Below, piece after piece: positions 59,304 to 64,000 of a DNA stretch of 64,000 nucleotides (positions are counted from its first letter, which is position 1; each line of letters starts with the position of its first letter). The notes beneath the pieces were generated by a model. The model was not told the DNA's origin. It ran no database searches and saw only the letters and a program-made list of their open reading frames with translations. Both the position numbers and the translations under genes were made by a program. Source of the stretch: Acanthacorydalis orientalis (lineage: Eukaryota; Arthropoda; Insecta; Megaloptera; Corydalidae); assembly GCA_034766995.1 (NCBI GenBank), contig CM068316.1, positions 22,160,590 through 22,224,589 on the forward strand. Reading direction: 5' to 3'.

Positions 59304-59787
59304 CACGGACTTACATACAGGTCTGGCAACGACGGTCTGAAAACGGTATCGCTTGTTGGTCGAACTTTTTAATAACAATCTTCCCCAACACGTGACGCCA
59401 CCCGTAAAGGGATAGACTCCCTCCCTTATCTTTCACAGTGTAGCGCGAATTTTTGAGTATGTATTGTTAGAAAATATGTATTATTACAAAGAAAATTGTT
59501 AAATATATGTAAGTGAACGATATTTATCATATTTTATTATTCTAAGACATTTTATTATCTTTTAATACTCAACTTCATGAAAATTCGATTAGTAGAAAAC
59601 ACTATTATTATAATTAGGCTATTTTACGAGAGCGGTGACAAGTAAGGTATGATTAGGTAGAAATGTATCCATCTACGGGTGGAGTCGTGTAGTGGCGGAA
59701 ATCGTAATTAAAAAAATCGACCAACAAACGATACCGGTTTCGTCATTGAAATTGCTATTCGTTGTCAGACCTGTATATACAACCGTG
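59304..59787. mobile_element. 8-bp-TSD MITE, uninterrupted copy
   Basis: 484 bp. Ends CACGGACTTACATACAGG and the inverse of the right end CACGGTTGTATATACAGG. Exact 8-bp duplication GTTCTAAT (59296-59303, 59788-59795). Inverted arms of about 125 bp share CGGTATCGCTTGTTGGTCGA (left) and CGGTATCGTTTGTTGGTCGA (right). The interior aligns with both copies at 44808-45816. This is the reference copy for the family. It lies directly beside a Tc1 relic. No coding potential. Confidence 0.94.
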
Positions 59788-59796
59788 GTTCTAATT

Positions 59797-60420
59797 AATT
59801 TATTTTTTGGAACATAATTGTTTTCAAAAAACAACGGTGCTGAAAAATATCCCCACACTATAAGTGATCTTCCATCGTGTTTGATCGTCAGAATCATATT
59901 TTCTTTGTTCAGGCTTTTATTTGGTTTTCGCCATACGTTTTGCGATCCATTCCAACCGAAAATTCAAAATATTCTCTCATCGATGAAAATGATTTTATTT
60001 AAAAACTCTATATCCTTGTTTATATGCTTTTTAGCAAATTTAAGACGCTCTTTCTATTAATGCTTCTAATGAATGGTTTTCTTCTAGCTAATCTGTTCTT
60101 GGAGTCATATCTATTTAAGGCTCTATTAATTGTACGTGCGCTGTTTTTTCCAATGGTATTCCCAAAAGAGGCAAAACGATTAGAAGCACTAATGAAAGGA
60201 TTCTTTCTTACTTCCTTCAAATTTCACGCTCATTCCGATCACTTAGTATTTTTCTCTCTATATTTCCAAGTCCATTTTTGACACTACTTTCATTTTCGTA
60301 CTTTTTTATAATATACTGCACGGTGGAATTACTTCTTTGAGCCAGTTGACTCTTTTCCCTTAGAGATTTGTAGATTTCCTGCAAGGAAACTACAAATTTT
60401 CTCGTTTCTATGGCTATTTC
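59797..60420 (-). pseudogene. Decayed Tc1-like transposase
   Basis: The minus strand gives, in broken frames: TRKFVVSLQEIYKSLREK, SNSTVQYIIKKYENE (helix-turn-helix), EVRKNPFISASNRFASFGN, SARTINRALNRYDSKNRLAR, RKPFIRSINRKSVLN, KHINKDIEFLNKIIFIDER (first catalytic Asp region, FIDE for FSDE), FGWNGSQNVWRKPNKSLN and MILTIKHDGRSLIVWGYFSA. This is the standard Tc1 order up to the K-H-G-G-G-S-x-M-V-W-G block; the second Asp and the Glu are missing, because the reading runs into the MITE at 59795. Stops and shifts are many. Distinct from the Tc1 remnant at 49430. Confidence 0.82.
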
Positions 60421-60794
60421 GAATCCTTTTATTTAAATGATTGCTGATATCTATTTCATGTACCACAAAACAAAAATGTTACTATTCGAGAGATATCAAT
60501 TTTAAGAACATTCCCAATATTAAATTCTAAGTTTTAATGTGTTAACTTTCACAGTTTTCAAACGAATACTTAAATGTAGGAATAAGAGTGTCGCAGAATT
60601 TGCACATAATTTTAACTTTTTGCACCATTTTTATTATAGATACAAAAATGATTAATTTTTTCTTAGAAGAATACGATGCAACATCAATCTGCACTGTCAA
60701 CTGCAAAAGCATTTATCTAATTCATTCATTATTTACTAACTTTTTCTTGTCTTTTGTAGTATTAATTCTTGTATACAGATATAACTGTCTGCAA

Positions 60795-60796
<2 letters not shown>
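60421..60796. other. AT-rich spacer, possible 5' leader of the Tc1 relic
   Basis: No frame or terminal repeat recognised. Confidence 0.45.

Positions 60797-60868
<72 letters not shown>
60797..60868. repeat. (TA)n microsatellite
   Basis: About 35 uninterrupted TA units. Confidence 0.97.
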
Positions 60869-60869
<1 letters not shown>

Positions 60870-61105
60870 TTATCTACGTATTTTCATTTGTTTCTAATAA
60901 ATTGTATATCATACATTCTAATTACTAAAATGTTAATTAAATTTTAAGTATCAATAGAAATGTTTTTTTTTTACAAAATGTATGACTAATATACAAATAA
61001 TGTTTTCTTAAACTTTTCACTTCAAAAAACATAATTATACGTTAAAAATAATAAAAGCATTATATTTCTCTAAATGTCCTTTCTAAAACAATTCATATTA
61101 GAAAA
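60869..61105. other. AT-rich spacer
   Basis: Nothing recognised. Confidence 0.6.
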
Positions 61106-61134
61106 GAATAAGTTCTAATGAATGATTATAGTTC

Positions 61135-61218
<84 letters not shown>

Positions 61219-61285
61219 GAACTATAATCATTCGTTAGAACTTATTCATTAGAAAAGAATAAGTTCTAACGAATGATTATAGTTC

Positions 61286-61359
<74 letters not shown>

Positions 61360-61360
61360 G
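61106..61360. repeat. TA-centred palindrome array
   Basis: GAATAAGTTCTAATGAATG with ATTATAGTTCTTTTTAA is followed by 70 bp of TA and then the exact inverse (one base different) at 61212-61248. The same unit then occurs again forward at 61257-61292 with another TA run. The third inverse arm (61353 onward) keeps only ATTAAAAAGAA. The result is two adjacent hairpins whose loops are TA microsatellites. Confidence 0.93.
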
Positions 61361-61744
61361 AAGAAGAATTATATTATTATAACTTCTGTTTGTGTCTTTT
61401 ATTTTTGTACACATAAATCCGTTTGTTACAACTTAATGCAATTCTTAATCTTTTAAGATTTTGTTATATTCTACAACTTCATGTAAATGATAAAGAGATT
61501 ATTGAAGAAATACGGTTCTAGTTATTCTCAAGCAGGTTTAAAGTAGAGTTACACATTTCATTATTATTTTATACGTAAAATTCAGCTGAAATATTTTATT
61601 TAGATGTAATATTCATGTTTTTTGATAAATCTAATAGATTTAATACAGGATTTTTTAATAAGGATTCATTTTTTTAATTTGAAATAAAATACAGGATTTG
61701 GACTGAAATTTCAAGTTTCTTTATTGTAAATAATAGTTAAGGGT
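61361..61744. other. AT-rich spacer
   Basis: No feature recognised before the rosa-like relic. Confidence 0.55.
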
Positions 61745-62500
61745 ATGCTATTTATGAATGAAATATAATATCGTATAAGTGATGACCGCGAGCCTTCTTA
61801 CAAGTAATCATTCTTTTGTTGAAATTTTCAATAATATCTCTACACAACTGGGGCTCTAGCTTACCAATTACGCTTCGGATTTCATCTTTTAGATCGACAA
61901 TTGTTTTAGAATTATTAGTGTACACCTGTCCTTTAACGTGACCTCAAAGAAAATAGTCCAATGGTGTAAATCTCAGGATCTCTGTGGGCAATTAATGTCT
62001 CCATTTCTGGAAATAACGCAACCAGGAAATTACATCATCAATAAATTAATTGTTCCACCAGCTGTGTGACTTGTTACACCGTCTCGCTGGTATCATATGT
62101 CCTCCAGATTAATATCATCCTATTCTGTCCACACAAAAATGGTTACCATGTTTCGATATATTTCTCCATATACAGTAATTGTTTTACCAGCCTGATCATC
62201 AAAAAAGTAAGGACCAATAACTCCACCAGATCAAAATGCGCACCAAACAGTCACACTTTCTGTATGCAGTGGATCACCCTCGAATTTTCTTCACCCCAGA
62301 TTCAGAAGTTTTGTTTGATCTAGAGAATCTAGAGAATTCGAAATGAGCCTCATCGATAAATTTTTTTCAGAAAAACCGTGTTGTTGATCCAGTATCCAAT
62401 TAACAGATCTCTGACCCAGTGAATAGGCTGCTGGCTTTAATTCTTGTACTAATTGAACCTTATAAGCCTTCAGAAATAAATCTTTTTTCAAAAGTAAACC
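61745..62500 (-). pseudogene. Rosa-like transposase relic, catalytic part
   Basis: Minus strand: LFLKAYKVQLVQELKPAAYS, SVNWILDQQ, FIDEAHFEFS (first Asp block), ESVTVWCAFWSGGVIGPYFF, ITVYGEIYRNMVTIF, then QRDGVTSHTAGGTI (second Asp), FPGCVISRNGDINWP, DLHHWTIFF or TPLDYFLGGHVKGQVY in the neighbouring frame, and DLKDEIRSVIGKLEPQL to the end. From the Asp of DGVTSH to the Asp of PLDYF is 41 residues in the combined frames, the spacing known for the rosa group. The N-terminal DUF4817-like domain seen at 5680-6500 is missing here. Multiple shifts and stops. Confidence 0.8.
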
Positions 62501-62639
62501 TAAATATTTTTTTTAAATCAACACATTTTTGAAAAAAACTTATTATATTCGCATATTGTAAATGGATTGAAAATATATAATAACAAATATTTATAAATTT
62601 ATAATTAATGAACTAATTCTAAATTTCATTTATCAGATC

Positions 62640-62640
<1 letters not shown>
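62501..62640. other. AT-rich spacer
   Basis: Nothing recognised. Confidence 0.55.
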
Positions 62641-62679
<39 letters not shown>

Positions 62680-62697
62680 ACATGTATTTATACATAA
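62641..62697. repeat. (TA)n microsatellite
   Basis: About 16 TA units, then TGTATACATGTA. Confidence 0.95.
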
Positions 62698-63639
62698 ATG
62701 GTTTATGTTTGAATGGATTGGAACTGATTTACAACCAGTGCATAACTCAAATCACAACAACTGTAATTAAATACATACTTTAAAATAAAGCCATGATTCT
62801 AAAGACATGTTCTTACAGTTGAAAAGACAGAACATATATATTCTGACGTAAACATAAACGTAAAGTAAAACATATCTCGTGATCGAATTTTATATTTATT
62901 GCAAATAAAAAGACAGCCGTCAATTGGCAACTGTCAATTACATTTTGTCTGATATAAATATTCTATCATTCAGTCTTTCATCTTTTTATTACTGTTTGTA
63001 TCTTACAAAGTGCTAATCAAACATCATGAAATTCTCTTTTATATTATATAATGCGAGTTTTGCTTCTTTAAATATACGTTATAATGTACCAGTAAATATT
63101 AATTTATGTTTTTTGTTATTTTTTAGCTTAATAAGTATTACTATAAGAAAAGATTGTTACTATATAATTGCTATTATATTACCTGTATGTCTGTTGATAT
63201 AATAACTCTTTATTGAATTTTCTCTAGTATGTTATCCATTCTTCTTATTGTGATTAGTTTTGTCTGAATGTTTTTAAGTCGGTTTTAACAAGTCTATTTT
63301 TAAATTTTAAATAAGAATAAATGTCGTTTTCAGGACAATAATATTGCCGATTAAACTACAAATATACAATTTAATTAGAAAGCGGTAACGTTTTTTAAAA
63401 AAATGTGAATATAGTTTAAATTAATTTAGAGTGAGTAAGATTATAGTGTTTCTAATTCTAAAAAAATGCATGCTATAGGAAAACAAGAAGTTTTATTGAT
63501 ATTCAAAATGATTTTTTTTGAAAAGTTCTCATGGAAGCAATAAATGTTTCTATTAATATTTTAATTTGTAACATCATGTACAATAACAATCATTATTTTT
63601 TTCAATTAACATTATTTTTTTGAACAAAATATTTAATTA
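62698..63639. other. AT-rich intergenic sequence, nothing recognised
   Basis: No sustained reading frame or repeat structure. Confidence 0.6.
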
Positions 63640-63930
63640 TTGATTATTTATCGTTACTCTTATTACTTATGCGTATTTGGAAGGCAATGTCATGATCCTT
63701 AGAATATTAGAAAATTATCAATGAAAATACAAAAAAAAACATTTACTGTACTTTGCCAATCTGAGAATGGTGCTTCTACATTTAAATTTACCTACATGAT
63801 AACCAGAATGATAAATATCAGTTATTAACATTTGATAAAAATAGAACAGACATTTTTTTTGAGGGGGAGGGGGCTTGCGTAGTATTGCTTAATGTGAAAT
63901 TTCATTTGTGAAAGTGAGTATAATCACAGT
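63640..63930. repeat. Fold-back repeat family, copy M4
   Basis: The left arm ATTTATCGTTACTCTTATTA, CTTATGCGTATTTGG faces the inverse of the right arm GATATTTATCATTCTGGTTA and TGTAGGTAAATTTAAATG. The centre TACTTTGCCAATCTGAGAATG parallels TACCTTGGCGCTCTGAGAATG in M3. The right flank (TTCATTTGTGAAAGT, 63902) matches that of M5. It is the most diverged pair of arms. Confidence 0.58.
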
Positions 63931-64000
63931 ATTATAAACTTTATTCTTTGGTATTATAATTTTGTAGCACATATTAGGAATATTTATTAACGTGTATTAA

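Overview
The window looks like a piece of an insect nuclear genome. I infer Hymenoptera (bee- or ant-like), without proof. The base composition is extreme (roughly four-fifths A+T by eye), there are dozens of long TA-dinucleotide microsatellites, and nearly all recognisable protein similarity is to insect-type DNA transposons: mariner of several subfamilies, Tc1, rosa-like, pogo/Tigger-like and piggyBac. I found no convincing host gene, tRNA, rRNA, CRISPR array, operon or bacterial signal. It is best read as a gene desert or a very large intron, filled with layers of dead cut-and-paste elements.

Layout. 0-10 kb: two copies of an internally deleted Hsmar1/cecropia-like mariner (513-1081, 5131-5672), a rosa-like relic (5680-6500), the 3' half of a mariner (7190-7755), and a low-repeat island (8200-8520). 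9.6-20 kb: a third short mariner (9653-10224), a fold-back repeat (11040-11330), a 112-bp hairpin element (14276-14387), another low-repeat island (15780-16560) and a TTAA-ended repeat (16970-17660). 20-30 kb: a pogo/jerky-like remnant (20150-20729), a perfect 42-bp palindrome (21680-21721), a CGTATAAG-type element, a near full-length mariner nested in a small inverted-repeat element (23251-24683), the second TTAA-ended repeat (25835-26520) and a Mos1-like deletion derivative (26976-27481). 30-43 kb: pogo/Tigger C-terminal transposase sequence in three frames (30055-30775), a 188-bp foldback around a TA run (32583-32770), a pogo-type MITE (33990-34283), and a second mariner type with both ends (41013-42241). 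43-60 kb: a family with 8-bp target duplications, one copy nested in another (44808-45816) and a third intact copy (59304-59787); a piggyBac remnant inserted at TTAA inside a fold-back repeat (51272-52863); two mariners fused tail to tail near 56000; and the youngest-looking element, a mariner with 27-bp identical ends and an open 221-codon catalytic domain (58187-59120). 60-64 kb: a Tc1 relic, TA-centred palindromes, another rosa-like relic and a last fold-back copy.

Nothing here works as a pathway. The story is one of insertion, internal deletion and decay. Non-autonomous families (the ~570-bp mariner deletion derivative, the ~485-bp 8-bp-TSD family, the fold-back family) outnumber elements with any coding capacity, and TA microsatellites act as landing sites for TA-targeting elements. 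The two groups most likely to be undescribed are the 8-bp-TSD family and the fold-back family.
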